DNA from: Streptomyces iranensis
GTDB lineage: Bacteria; Actinomycetota; Actinomycetes; Streptomycetales; Streptomycetaceae
Length of the DNA: 64,000 nucleotides
Assembly (NCBI RefSeq): GCF_017874715.1
Contig: NZ_JAGGLR010000001.1
Location: 744,000-807,999 of the forward strand
Reading direction: 5' to 3'
Shown: piece by piece, positions 1 to 7,697 of the stretch
Numbering within the stretch: position 1 is the stretch's first letter
Layout of the letters: each line of letters opens with the position of its first letter
The notes under the pieces: generated by a model
Seen by the model: only the letters and a program-made list of their open reading frames with translations
What the model was told of the DNA's origin: nothing
The model's database searches: none
Position numbers and translations under genes: made by a program

Positions 1-113
1 TGCATCTGTCCACCGGGACGATCCGCAACTACCTGGCCGCGATCACCCGGAAGACCGGGGCGCGCAACCGGGTGGACGCCATACGGATATCGCAGTGCGA
101 GGGCTGGGTCTGA
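1..113 (+). CDS. LuxR/NarL-type response regulator, C-terminal end only
   Basis: Only the last 36 residues lie in the window (reading frame from base 3, TGA at 111-113). They match the recognition helix and end of a LuxR/NarL HTH domain: a stretch reading STGTIRNYLAAITRKTGA followed by RVDAIRIS. In actinobacterial NarL-family regulators this helix binds the DNA major groove. The receiver domain and any kinase partner lie upstream, outside the window. The 3' end is followed by an imperfect copy of its last 22 bases. Family is clear; target is unknown. Confidence 0.8.
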   Translation, partial: HLSTGTIRNYLAAITRKTGARNRVDAIRISQCEGWV

Positions 114-160
114 TATCGCGGTACGAGGGCTGCTGAACCGGCGGGCGGCGGCCAGGAGAG

Positions 161-394
161 CTACTCGTCGGGGGGAAAGACCTGTTCACCGGTTTCCGAC
201 AGCCGGATGGCGATCGCCTCGACCGGGCAGCCCTCGGCCGCCGCGAGCACCGCCTCGGAGGCGTCGGCCTCCGTCTCGACCGGATGCGACTGCCGCGCCC
301 CGTCGAGCCGGAAGCCGCCGGGGGCGGTGCTCACGCACATCCCCGAGCCGATGCACACGCCGCGGTCCACCTCGATCCGCCAGCGGTCCCCCAT
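161..394 (-). CDS. Small ferredoxin, 3Fe-4S type
   Basis: A 77-residue acidic protein with three cysteines at 14, 20 and 56 (spacing C-x5-C, then C-P). The middle cysteine of a 4Fe-4S set is replaced by Gly. This is the usual pattern of actinobacterial [3Fe-4S] ferredoxins that pass electrons to P450s or dioxygenases. I place the start at ATG 394, which overlaps the last base of the upstream aldehyde dehydrogenase stop (TGATG), so the two are probably translationally coupled. An upstream GTG start is possible. The likely partner is a P450, for example the one at 3180, but this is inference. Confidence 0.8.
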   Translation of the reverse strand: MGDRWRIEVDRGVCIGSGMCVSTAPGGFRLDGARQSHPVETEADASEAVLAAAEGCPVEAIAIRLSETGEQVFPPDE

Positions 395-1860
395 CAGCTC
401 GGCTCCCCGTCCCACCCCTGGGGCAGGTGGATCATCTTGTGCTCCAGGTACGCGGAGAACCCCTCCGGGCCGAACTCCCGGCCCAGACCGGAGTTCTTGT
501 AGCCACCGAACGGCCCGAGCATGTCGAGGCTGAAGGTGTTGACCGAGTAGGTGCCGGTGCGGACGCGCCGTGCGAAGTCGATGCCGTGCCCGACGTCCGC
601 CGTCCAGACGGAGCCGGACAGCCCGTAGTCGGAGTCATTGGCGATCCGGGCCGCCTCCTCCTCGTCCCCGTACGGCAGCAGACAGATCACCGGGCCAAAG
701 ATCTCCTCACGGGCGATCCGCATGTCGTTGCCGACGTCGCCGAAGAGCGTGGGCTCCACGTACCAGCCGGTCTGCTGGGCCGCCGGACGGCCGCCGCCGG
801 TCAGCACCTTGGCGCCCTCCCGCTGACCCAGCGCGATGTAGTCCAGCGACCGCTTCTGCTGCCGCCGCGCCACCAGCGGCCCGACCTGAGTGGCCGGATC
901 CAGCGGGTCGCCGACGACCAGGGCGGAGGCGGCGGCCGCGAACCGCTCGGCGAGCTCGTCGTAGCGGGCGCGCGGCGCGAGGATCCGGGTCTGGGCCACA
1001 CACGCCTGTCCGTTGTTCATCCAGGCGTTGGGCACGATCCCGGCGACGGCCGCCTCCAGGTCCGCGTCCGGCAGGATCACCGCCGCCGACTTGCCGCCCA
1101 GCTCCAGCGTGACCCGGGTCAGATGGCGCGAGGCCACCTCCATCACCCGCTTGCCGGCCGCGACCGAACCGGTGAACGACACCTTGTCCACGCCCGGGTG
1201 GCCGACCAGGTACTCGCTGACCTCGCGGTCGGCCGGAAGGATCGACAGCACCCCCTCGGGCAGCCCCGCCCCGGCCGCGATCTCCGCCAGGATGTAGGAG
1301 TCCAGCGGTGTCTCGGGCGACGGTTTGAGGATCACCGAGCACCCCGCGAGCAGCGCGGGCGCCAGCTTCGCGGCCGCCACGAACTGCGGTACGTTCCACG
1401 GCACCACGGCCGCGACCACCCCGACCGGCTCCCGCCGCACCAGCAGCGGGCCGAGCACCCCGGCCCGCCGCTCCTCGTAGACGAAGTCGCGGGCCACGGT
1501 GATGGCCGCGTCCCACACCATCATCGCGCCGAGCGCCTGGGCGAGGACGCTCCAGGAGTACGGGGAGCCGTTCTGCGCGCTGATGACCCGGGCGATCTCC
1601 TCATGGCGTACGGCGATGGCGTCCTTGATCCGGGTGACCACCGCGATCCGCTCGTCCAGGCTGGTCCGGGCCCAGGGGCCCTCGTCGAACGCCGTCCGCG
1701 CCGCCGCGACGGCCCGGTCCACATCGGCGCGGGAGGCGTGCGGCACCCGGCCGATGATCTGCTCGGTGTGCGGCGAGACGACCTCGATGGTGTCCTCGCC
1801 CGCCGGATCGGCCAGCGCGCCGCCGATGAAGAGCTGCCCGTGCTCGATGAGGTCGTCCAT
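394..1860 (-). CDS. NAD(P)-dependent aldehyde dehydrogenase
   Basis: A 488-residue protein of normal length for the ALDH superfamily; it oxidises an aldehyde to the acid with NAD(P)+. The catalytic residues are visible: Glu253 in TLELGGK and nucleophile Cys287 in NNGQACVAQ. The cofactor-binding stretch PWNVPQ lies near residue 154. The ATG at 1860 begins MDDLIEHGQLFIGG, the usual N-terminus; the open frame continues upstream without family similarity. It is transcribed with the downstream ferredoxin and divergent from the MBL hydrolase, across a palindrome at 1964-1981. The substrate is unknown; the setting suggests oxidation of a P450-made alcohol or aldehyde. Confidence 0.9.
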   Translation of the reverse strand: MDDLIEHGQLFIGGALADPAGEDTIEVVSPHTEQIIGRVPHASRADVDRAVAAARTAFDEGPWARTSLDERIAVVTRIKDAIAVRHEEIARVISAQNGSPYSWSVLAQALGAMMVWDAAITVARDFVYEERRAGVLGPLLVRREPVGVVAAVVPWNVPQFVAAAKLAPALLAGCSVILKPSPETPLDSYILAEIAAGAGLPEGVLSILPADREVSEYLVGHPGVDKVSFTGSVAAGKRVMEVASRHLTRVTLELGGKSAAVILPDADLEAAVAGIVPNAWMNNGQACVAQTRILAPRARYDELAERFAAAASALVVGDPLDPATQVGPLVARRQQKRSLDYIALGQREGAKVLTGGGRPAAQQTGWYVEPTLFGDVGNDMRIAREEIFGPVICLLPYGDEEEAARIANDSDYGLSGSVWTADVGHGIDFARRVRTGTYSVNTFSLDMLGPFGGYKNSGLGREFGPEGFSAYLEHKMIHLPQGWDGEPS

Positions 1861-1963
1861 CGCTGATGCCTTCCGGCCGATGACTGAGGGGTACGGGTGG
1901 GTACGGTCGGCCCGCCCGGGGTCGGGCCCGCCAACAGAGGCAGCCAATATCTGACGCTGCATC

Positions 1964-1981
1964 AGAACTGATACCAGTTCT
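1964..1981. promoter_or_regulatory. Perfect operator-like palindrome between divergent genes
   Basis: AGAACTG-N4-CAGTTCT: 7-bp arms match perfectly around ATAC. It sits between the divergent aldehyde dehydrogenase (start 1860) and MBL hydrolase (start 2024) genes, close enough to both to control both. Size and symmetry fit a TetR-family operator. No regulator is adjacent in the window. It shares its outer AGAACT/AGTTCT half-sites with the palindrome at 13360. Confidence 0.6.
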
Positions 1982-2023
1982 AGCTATAGTGGGCAATGCT
2001 TGTGTCGAGGAGAGGGGGAGCCG

Positions 2024-3076
2024 ATGGCGCAGGTGACGCGGGTGACCGACCATGGCGGCGGGGTGTGGAGCATCCCGGTCCCGATCCCCGACAACCCGCT
2101 CGGGCACACCCTGGTCCACCTCCTCGACACCGACCGCGGCCCCGTCCTGATCGACACCGGCTGGGACGACCCCACGGCCTGGGACACCCTCACCGCCGGG
2201 CTCGCCGCGTGCGGCGCCTCCGTCGCCGATGTCCACGGCGTCCTCGTCACCCATCACCACCCCGACCACCACGGGCTGTCCGGCCAGGTGCGGGAGGCGT
2301 CCGGGGCGTGGATCGCCATGCACACCGCCGACGCCCAGGTGGTCCGGCGCACCCGGGAGGCCGAGCCCTCCCGCTGGCTGGACTATCTGGAGGAGAAGCT
2401 CGCCGCGGCCGGGGCACCCGAGGAGCATCTGGCCCCACTGCGCGCCACCCGCGCGGCCGGCCGTACGAGCCTCCCGGGGCAGCGGGCCGCGCTCCCCGAC
2501 CGCGAGATCGTCCCCGGTGAACTCCTCGATCTGGCGGGCCGGCGGCTGCGCGCCATCTGGACCCCCGGCCACACCCCCGGCCATGTCTGCCTCCACCTCG
2601 AAGAGGCCCATCCGGCGGCCGGTGAGGCCCCGCCCGGCCATGGCCGCCTGTTCTCCGGGGACCATCTGCTGCCCGGGATCACCCCCCATATCGGGCTCTA
2701 CGAGGACCCCGACGACATGACCGTCACCGACCCCCTCGGCGACTACCTCGACTCCCTCGAACGCATCGCCGCCCTCGCCCCCGCCGAGGTGCTCCCCGCC
2801 CATCAGTACGCGTTCACCGACGCCCCGGCGCGGGTGCGGGCGCTGCTGGACCACCACGAGGAGCGGCTGGCCGGGCTGCTGGCGCTGCTCACCACCCCGC
2901 TCACCCCGTGGCGGCTGGCCGAGGCCATGGAGTGGAACCGCCCGTGGGAGCAGATCCCCTTCGGCTCCCGCAATATCGCGGTCTCGGAGGCGGAGGCCCA
3001 TCTGCGCCGGCTGGTGAAGCTGGGCAGGGCGGAAGCGGTACCGGGCAGCGATCCTGTGATGTACCAAGCGATTTGA
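2024..3076 (+). CDS. MBL-fold metallo-hydrolase
   Basis: A 350-residue metallo-beta-lactamase-fold protein. The metal-binding signature THHHPDHHG lies near residue 77, followed by HTPGHVCLH and a further Asp/His in FSGDHLLPG, so both metal sites look complete. Such enzymes hydrolyse thioesters, lactones or phosphodiesters. A C-terminal extension of about 100 residues resembles the winged-helix tail of the family. I chose ATG 2024 because it follows a purine-rich ribosome binding site at 2006-2020; the frame also has a GTG at 2000. It is divergent from the aldehyde dehydrogenase and shares its palindrome. Confidence 0.85.
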   Translation: MAQVTRVTDHGGGVWSIPVPIPDNPLGHTLVHLLDTDRGPVLIDTGWDDPTAWDTLTAGLAACGASVADVHGVLVTHHHPDHHGLSGQVREASGAWIAMHTADAQVVRRTREAEPSRWLDYLEEKLAAAGAPEEHLAPLRATRAAGRTSLPGQRAALPDREIVPGELLDLAGRRLRAIWTPGHTPGHVCLHLEEAHPAAGEAPPGHGRLFSGDHLLPGITPHIGLYEDPDDMTVTDPLGDYLDSLERIAALAPAEVLPAHQYAFTDAPARVRALLDHHEERLAGLLALLTTPLTPWRLAEAMEWNRPWEQIPFGSRNIAVSEAEAHLRRLVKLGRAEAVPGSDPVMYQAI

Positions 3077-3179
3077 GTGACGTATGGGGTGCCGGTGCGA
3101 CGGACCGGAAGCTAGCCTTACCCGGCCTGGCGCACACAGCCGCACACCCCCCGTAACAGCCGTATCAGCAGGAGCATGC

Positions 3180-4724
3180 GTGACGAGCCCCACCCGAGAT
3201 TCCGACCCGACTCCGACGGCCGATCCGGCAGCAGGCCCGGCAGATCCGGCCGCCGATCCGACACCGCCCCCGGGCTGCCCCGCCCACTCCGGCCAGGCCC
3301 CGGCCGGATACGGGCTCGAGTCGCTGCACGGCCCCGAGTTCGCCGCCGACCCGTCCGCCACCTACGCCCGCCTGCGGGAACACGGACGCATCGCGCCCGT
3401 GGAGCTGGCGCCCGGCGTCCCCGTCTCGCTCGTGACCAGCTATCAGACCGCGCTGGACATCCTGCGCGGCCCCGAGACGTTCTCCAAGGACGCGCGCCAC
3501 TGGCAGGCGCTCACCGACGGCACCATCCCCATGGACAACCCCGTGGTGCCGATGATGATGTACCGGCCGAACGCGCTGTGCAGCGACGGCGAGCAGCATC
3601 ACCGGCTGCGCGCGGCGATCTCCGACACCCTCGACCGCCTGGACATCCACGCGCTGCGCCGCTACGTGGAACGGAGCGCCGACTTCCTTATCGACCTCTT
3701 CGGCCCCAAGGGCGAGGCCGATCTGCTCAAGGAGTACTCCGCCCGGCTCCCCCTGCTCGTCTTCAACCAGCTCTTCGGCTGCCCGCCCGAGCTGAGCGAC
3801 AAGCTGGTGCGGGCGCTCTCGGCGCTCTTCGACGTCACCGAGGACTCCGAGCAGGCCAACGCGCTCCTCGCGGAGACCCTCTTCCAGCTCATCGCCCTCA
3901 AGCGGGAGAATCCGGGCCCGGACATGACGTCCTGGCTGATCGCCCACCCCGCCGAGCTCACCGACGAGGAGCTGATCCACCAGATCGTCGTCCTGGTCGG
4001 CGCGGGCACCCAGCCCCAGCAGAACCTGATCTGCAACGGGCTGCTGCTCCTGCTGTCGGACGAACGGTTCCGGGGCGATCTCGCGGGCGGCACCATGCTG
4101 ATCGAGGACGCGCTCAACGAGGTCCTGTGGAAGGACCCGCCGCTGGCCAACTTCTGCGTCCACTACCCGCGCCATGACGTCACTGTCGACGGACACCGGC
4201 TGTCCAAGGGCGACCCCGTCGTCATCAGCCTGGCGGCCGCCAACAACGACCCGTATCTGCTGTCGAACCGGCGCGGCAACCGGGCGCATCTGGCGTGGAG
4301 CGCCGGCCCGCACACCTGCCCCGCGAAGGACCCGGCCCAGCTGATCGCCTCCGTCGCCATCGAGAAGCTGCTCGATCGGCTGCCCGATCTCGAACTCGCC
4401 GTCCCCGCCGACCGGTTGGAGTGGCGGCCCGGCCCCTTCCACCGGGCCCTGGCCGCGCTGCCGGTGCGCTTCCCGCGGACGGCCGCGAAGACCGATGAGG
4501 CGCTGGCCGAGATGGCGGCGGCGGCGACCGCGGTTATCTCGGGGGCCGTGGGCAAGACGCCCGCGGTCGCCCGGACGGACGCCCCGGACGACGGTCCCGG
4601 CGGGACCGCGCCCTCGCCGGACACCGCGTCCGCCACCACGGAACCGGAGCCCGAGTCCGGCGCCGAGCACGAGGCCCGGCGCCGCTGGTGGAAGTCCCTG
4701 GCCCAGTGGTGGCGCCGCGGGTAG
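3180..4724 (+). CDS. Cytochrome P450, CYP157-like, without ExxR arginine
   Basis: A 514-residue haem-thiolate monooxygenase-like protein. The haem-ligand loop reads WSAGPHTCPAKD with Cys380. The K-helix position expected to read ExxR reads EVLW (Glu314 to Trp317), so the usually invariant Arg is gone. The I-helix region VLVGAGTQPQQNLI also lacks the normal acid-Thr pair. From established knowledge, Streptomyces CYP157 proteins, usually found in conservons, share this loss. No conservon kinase or roadblock genes are nearby. The N-terminus is a Pro/Asp-rich linker and the C-terminus ends in a Trp/Arg-rich tail. GTG 3180 has AGGAG at 3170-3174; an earlier ATG at 3084 lacks one. Confidence 0.85.
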   Translation: MTSPTRDSDPTPTADPAAGPADPAADPTPPPGCPAHSGQAPAGYGLESLHGPEFAADPSATYARLREHGRIAPVELAPGVPVSLVTSYQTALDILRGPETFSKDARHWQALTDGTIPMDNPVVPMMMYRPNALCSDGEQHHRLRAAISDTLDRLDIHALRRYVERSADFLIDLFGPKGEADLLKEYSARLPLLVFNQLFGCPPELSDKLVRALSALFDVTEDSEQANALLAETLFQLIALKRENPGPDMTSWLIAHPAELTDEELIHQIVVLVGAGTQPQQNLICNGLLLLLSDERFRGDLAGGTMLIEDALNEVLWKDPPLANFCVHYPRHDVTVDGHRLSKGDPVVISLAAANNDPYLLSNRRGNRAHLAWSAGPHTCPAKDPAQLIASVAIEKLLDRLPDLELAVPADRLEWRPGPFHRALAALPVRFPRTAAKTDEALAEMAAAATAVISGAVGKTPAVARTDAPDDGPGGTAPSPDTASATTEPEPESGAEHEARRRWWKSLAQWWRRG

Positions 4725-4740
4725 CGGACGGCGGCCGGGA

Positions 4741-5178
4741 GCGGGGGCTGTCAGGAGGCTCGCCCCGGAGGCCGAGGACCGGGCGCTGTTCGGGCGGATC
4801 TTCACCGAGGTCTACGCCCGGCGGCTGTTCGACGTATGGGCCGTCCGCGCGGACGGCCGGTACGTCGGCCACGCCGAGATCAAGCCGACCGAGGCCGTCG
4901 GCGGCCACGAGATCGTCTACGCGCTGGCGCCGGAGGCGTGGGGGCGCGGTCTGGGGACCGAGCTGACCGAGGCGGTCGTCGGTCACGGCTTCGGCACGCT
5001 CGGGCTGAGCGAGGTGCACGCCACGGTCATGGCGGCCAACGAGGCGTCGTTGGCCCTGCTCACCCGGCTCGGCTTCGCGCACCGCCGTGATATCGAGGAG
5101 GGGGACGGCACGACGACGCGCTGTCTCGCGGTCGTCCGAGGCGAAGGCCGTCGATCGGCCCCGTCCATGGGCGGCTGA
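4741..5178 (+). pseudogene. GNAT acetyltransferase, 5'-truncated remnant
   Basis: The frame carries the C-terminal two thirds of a RimJ/RimL-type N-acetyltransferase: a beta strand (DVWAVRADGRYVGHAEI), the acetyl-CoA loop region (LAPEAWGRGLGTELTEAVV) and the final MAANEASLALLTRLGFA segment. The usual first 40-50 residues are missing, and there is no ATG or GTG in this frame between the P450 stop and the domain. The only upstream ATG (4495) is inside the P450 gene. I read it as a decayed gene; translation from a rare codon remains possible. Confidence 0.6.
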
Positions 5179-5204
5179 AGGCGCCCGACAAGTCGGCGGA
5201 TAAG

Positions 5205-5400
5205 CTGTCCGTAAACTTCATACGCGTCCGATCGGGGGAAGCCGGTGCGATTCCGGCGCTGACCCGCAACCGTGAGCGCGCCCCGCGGGGCGTACGAGCC
5301 GGAACACCCGGGCGGGCGCGACGACGCAGGCTCCCGCCGCCGGACGACCGGTGGCGGCACCGTCGAGGTATGCGGAGCTGAGCCGGGTGCCAGGCGTGCC
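5205..5400 (+). ncRNA. Cobalamin (vitamin B12) riboswitch
   Basis: The conserved aptamer core is visible at 5234-5276: GGGGAAGCCGGTGCGATTCC, then GGCGCTGACCCGCAACCGTG. After it come GAGCCGG and CACGCAGG-like segments and a 3' part reading CGTCGAGGTATGCGGAGCTG. These are the sequence marks of actinobacterial cobalamin riboswitches. It ends about 85 bases before the first gene of a five-gene ECF transport operon. High adenosylcobalamin should shut expression off; the expression platform is not obvious by eye. Boundaries are approximate. Confidence 0.9.
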
Positions 5401-5484
5401 GCGGAGTGTGTTCCGCGTGCGGCGCGGCTGGACGGCCGTGCGCGGCTGCGTGCGCCCGTCCACCGACCGAGAGGCACCACAGCC

Positions 5485-6753
5485 ATGAACATTCGCCGCA
5501 GCGTGGCGGCTCTTTCCCTCTGCGCACTGGGCGCGGCCGCCGCGCCCGCCGCCGTGGCCGACGGCGGCCCGGCCGGGCGTGCCGAGGGGCTCTACGGCGC
5601 CAAGGACCCGAAGTTCGACGGGGTGTGGCGACAGTCGCTGGCGCTGCTCGCCCAGGACGCGGTGGGCGTCACCCCGGCGAAGTCGGCCATCGACTGGCTG
5701 GCCGGGCAGAGTTGCGAGGACGGCGGCTTCGCGGCGTACCGCGCGGACACGTCCAAGCGTTGCGACCCGGAGAAGGGCGAGTTCACGGACGCGACGGCGG
5801 CGGCGGTCCAGGCGCTGGCCGCGGTGGGCGGGCGCTCCGGCACCGTGGAGAAGGGCATCGGCTGGCTGAAGCGCCACCAGAACGAGGACGGCGGCTGGGG
5901 CATGAACCCGGGCGGCCCGAGCGACGCCAACTCCACCGCCGCGGCGGTCGGCGCCTTCGCCGCCACCGGCCAGGACCCGGCGAAGGTGACGTCGGCCCCG
6001 GGCAAGGGCGGCAAGACCCCGTACGACGCACTGCTCGGCCTGCAACTGGACTGCTCGGCGAAGGCGGCGGAGCGCGGGGCGTTCGCGTACACGGCCGCCA
6101 AGGGCAAGCCCGTCGCCAACGAGCTGGCCACCGCGAGCGCCGCGCTGGCCGCGCGGGGCAAGGGCTTCGTCTTCGAGACCGTCGGCAAGGACGGCGGCGC
6201 CGAGCCGAAGCCGCTGCGCTGCGAAAAGGGGAAGGACGGGGCCGACACCCCGAAGGACGCCGCCGAGGCCGCGCTGGCCCACCTCTCCCGCGTCATGTCC
6301 GACACCGATGCGCACCTGAAGTCCGCGATGCCCGGCGCCAAGGACCAGCCCGACTTCGGCGGCACGGCCGACGCGGTGGTCGCGCTCGCCGCCGGGGAAC
6401 ACAGCGCGGCCGCGGGCAAGCCCCTGCAGTGGCTCCAGAGCAAGGACAGCGGCGCGGCGGCCTGGGCCAAGGGCGACCCCGGCGCCCTCGCCAAACTGAT
6501 CCTCGCGGCCCACGCGGCCGGCGCCGACCCCCGCGACTTCGGCGGCGCCGACCTCGTACGGCAGTTGACCGCCACCGGCCCGAAGCCCGAGGCGGCGGCC
6601 CCGGGCGCGGAGTCGGACGGGAACGGCAAGGGTGAGGAGAAGAAGGACGACGACGACGGAGTCGGCGGCGTCTGGTGGACGGTCGGCGTCTGCACGGTCG
6701 CCGGTATGGGCATCGGCTTCCTCCTGAGCGGCCGGAAGAGGCGACAGCTTTGA
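5485..6753 (+). CDS. Surface-anchored alpha/alpha-toroid protein, candidate B12-binding alpha domain
   Basis: A 422-residue exported protein. A signal peptide (residues 1 to about 26) is followed by prenyltransferase/squalene-oxidase-type helical repeats (DWLAGQSCEDGGFAAY, WLKRHQNEDGGWGMNPGG, QWLQSKDSGAAAW). After a Lys/Asp-rich linker comes a C-terminal membrane helix (about 395-415) ending GRKRRQL. The family is an alpha/alpha toroid; it lacks a terpene-cyclase DxDD motif, so it is unlikely to be an enzyme of that type. It lies directly under the cobalamin riboswitch and heads an ECF operon, which suggests it binds corrinoid outside the membrane, like the barrel of intrinsic factor. ATG 5485 is preceded by GAGAGGCA. 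Confidence 0.75.
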   Translation: MNIRRSVAALSLCALGAAAAPAAVADGGPAGRAEGLYGAKDPKFDGVWRQSLALLAQDAVGVTPAKSAIDWLAGQSCEDGGFAAYRADTSKRCDPEKGEFTDATAAAVQALAAVGGRSGTVEKGIGWLKRHQNEDGGWGMNPGGPSDANSTAAAVGAFAATGQDPAKVTSAPGKGGKTPYDALLGLQLDCSAKAAERGAFAYTAAKGKPVANELATASAALAARGKGFVFETVGKDGGAEPKPLRCEKGKDGADTPKDAAEAALAHLSRVMSDTDAHLKSAMPGAKDQPDFGGTADAVVALAAGEHSAAAGKPLQWLQSKDSGAAAWAKGDPGALAKLILAAHAAGADPRDFGGADLVRQLTATGPKPEAAAPGAESDGNGKGEEKKDDDDGVGGVWWTVGVCTVAGMGIGFLLSGRKRRQL

Positions 6754-7697
6754 GCCCACGCACAGATGTGGCACCGGTCCGCACCGGGGCGGCTCGGGTC
6801 CCGCGCACCCGCGCGGCACGGGTCCGGTACGCCTCCTCGGCACCGGTACCGCGCGCCCGCGCGGCCCAGGCCCGGCGCGCGGACGCGGCACCCCCCACGC
6901 ACGCCCAGGCGGCGTCGCCCCCGCACGCGCCGGCGGCCACGGCCCCACGCGCGGACGCGGCTTCCGTCCCACACATCCGCGCGCGTTTCGCCTGGTGCGG
7001 CCGTGCGGCCCGGCTGTTGCTGTCCGCCGCCGCCTTGGCACTGCCCGTCGTCGCCCTGGCACTGCCCGTCGTCGCCCTGTTCCCGATGCTCGGCGCGGCG
7101 CCCGCGCAGGCCGCCGACGGGTATCGCTACTGGTCGTTCTGGCAGCGGGGCGGGGACGGCGGCAGTTGGAGCTATGCCACGCAGGGGCCCTCCTCCGCGC
7201 GGCCCGGTGATGGTGACATGATCGGTTTCCGCTTCGCGGTCAGCGAGGACTCCGACGACGCCACCCGGCCGCGCGGCATGGCCGATTTCGCCGCCGCCTG
7301 TGCCGACACCCCCGCCACGGACGGCACCAAACGGGTCGCGGTGGTCATCGACTTCGGTACGGCCACCGACGCACCCGACCGCCGGACGCCGCCCGCGCCC
7401 CGCACCGAGTGCGCACGGGTCGGCGAGGACGCGTCCGCCGGGGAGGCACTCGCCGCCGTCGCGAAGCCGCTGCGCTACAACTCCGCGGCGCTGCTGTGCG
7501 CCGTCTCCGGCTATCCGGAGACGGGCTGCGGGGACAAGGTGAGCACCTCCGTGGACGCCCACGCCGCCCCGAAGGGCGACGGCGGCAAGGCGGACGACGG
7601 CGGCTCGGGCCCCTCGGCCGGGCTGATCGGCGGGCTCGCCGCCGTCGTGCTGCTCGGCGCCGCGGCGGTCTGGCAGGCGCGCCGCCGTCGCGGATGA
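6750..7697 (+). CDS. SCO2322-like membrane-anchored protein, candidate B12-binding beta domain
   Basis: About 315 residues. A long Arg/Ala/Pro-rich N-terminus (to about residue 85) precedes a hydrophobic segment ending AAPAQA, a likely signal cleavage site. Then comes a small extracellular domain starting YRYWSFWQRGGDGGSWSY and containing GDGDMIGFRF, then a C-terminal helix and RRRRG. The pattern YW...G...Y...DGD.I.FRF resembles the beta domain (DUF4430-type) of transcobalamin and intrinsic factor; this is my comparison from memory. The TTG at 6750 overlaps the previous stop and has GGAAGAGG at 6734-6741; a later GTG is possible. A 24-base tandem duplication encodes the repeated LALPVVA in the hydrophobic segment. 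Confidence 0.65.
   Translation: MSPRTDVAPVRTGAARVPRTRAARVRYASSAPVPRARAAQARRADAAPPTHAQAASPPHAPAATAPRADAASVPHIRARFAWCGRAARLLLSAAALALPVVALALPVVALFPMLGAAPAQAADGYRYWSFWQRGGDGGSWSYATQGPSSARPGDGDMIGFRFAVSEDSDDATRPRGMADFAAACADTPATDGTKRVAVVIDFGTATDAPDRRTPPAPRTECARVGEDASAGEALAAVAKPLRYNSAALLCAVSGYPETGCGDKVSTSVDAHAAPKGDGGKADDGGSGPSAGLIGGLAAVVLLGAAAVWQARRRRG

Noticed and set aside
427..1866. Long open frame opposite the aldehyde dehydrogenase gene
   Set aside because: High GC leaves antisense frames open. The translation is Arg/Gly/His/Pro-rich with no domain, while the other strand has a perfect family match.
3180..4724. Conservon (cvn) locus with the CYP157-like P450
   Set aside because: No sensor kinase, roadblock, DUF742 or GTPase genes are adjacent.
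5485..6753. Terpene cyclase (squalene-hopene type) from the helical repeats
   Set aside because: No DxDD catalytic motif, a signal peptide and a C-terminal anchor are present, and the context is B12 transport.
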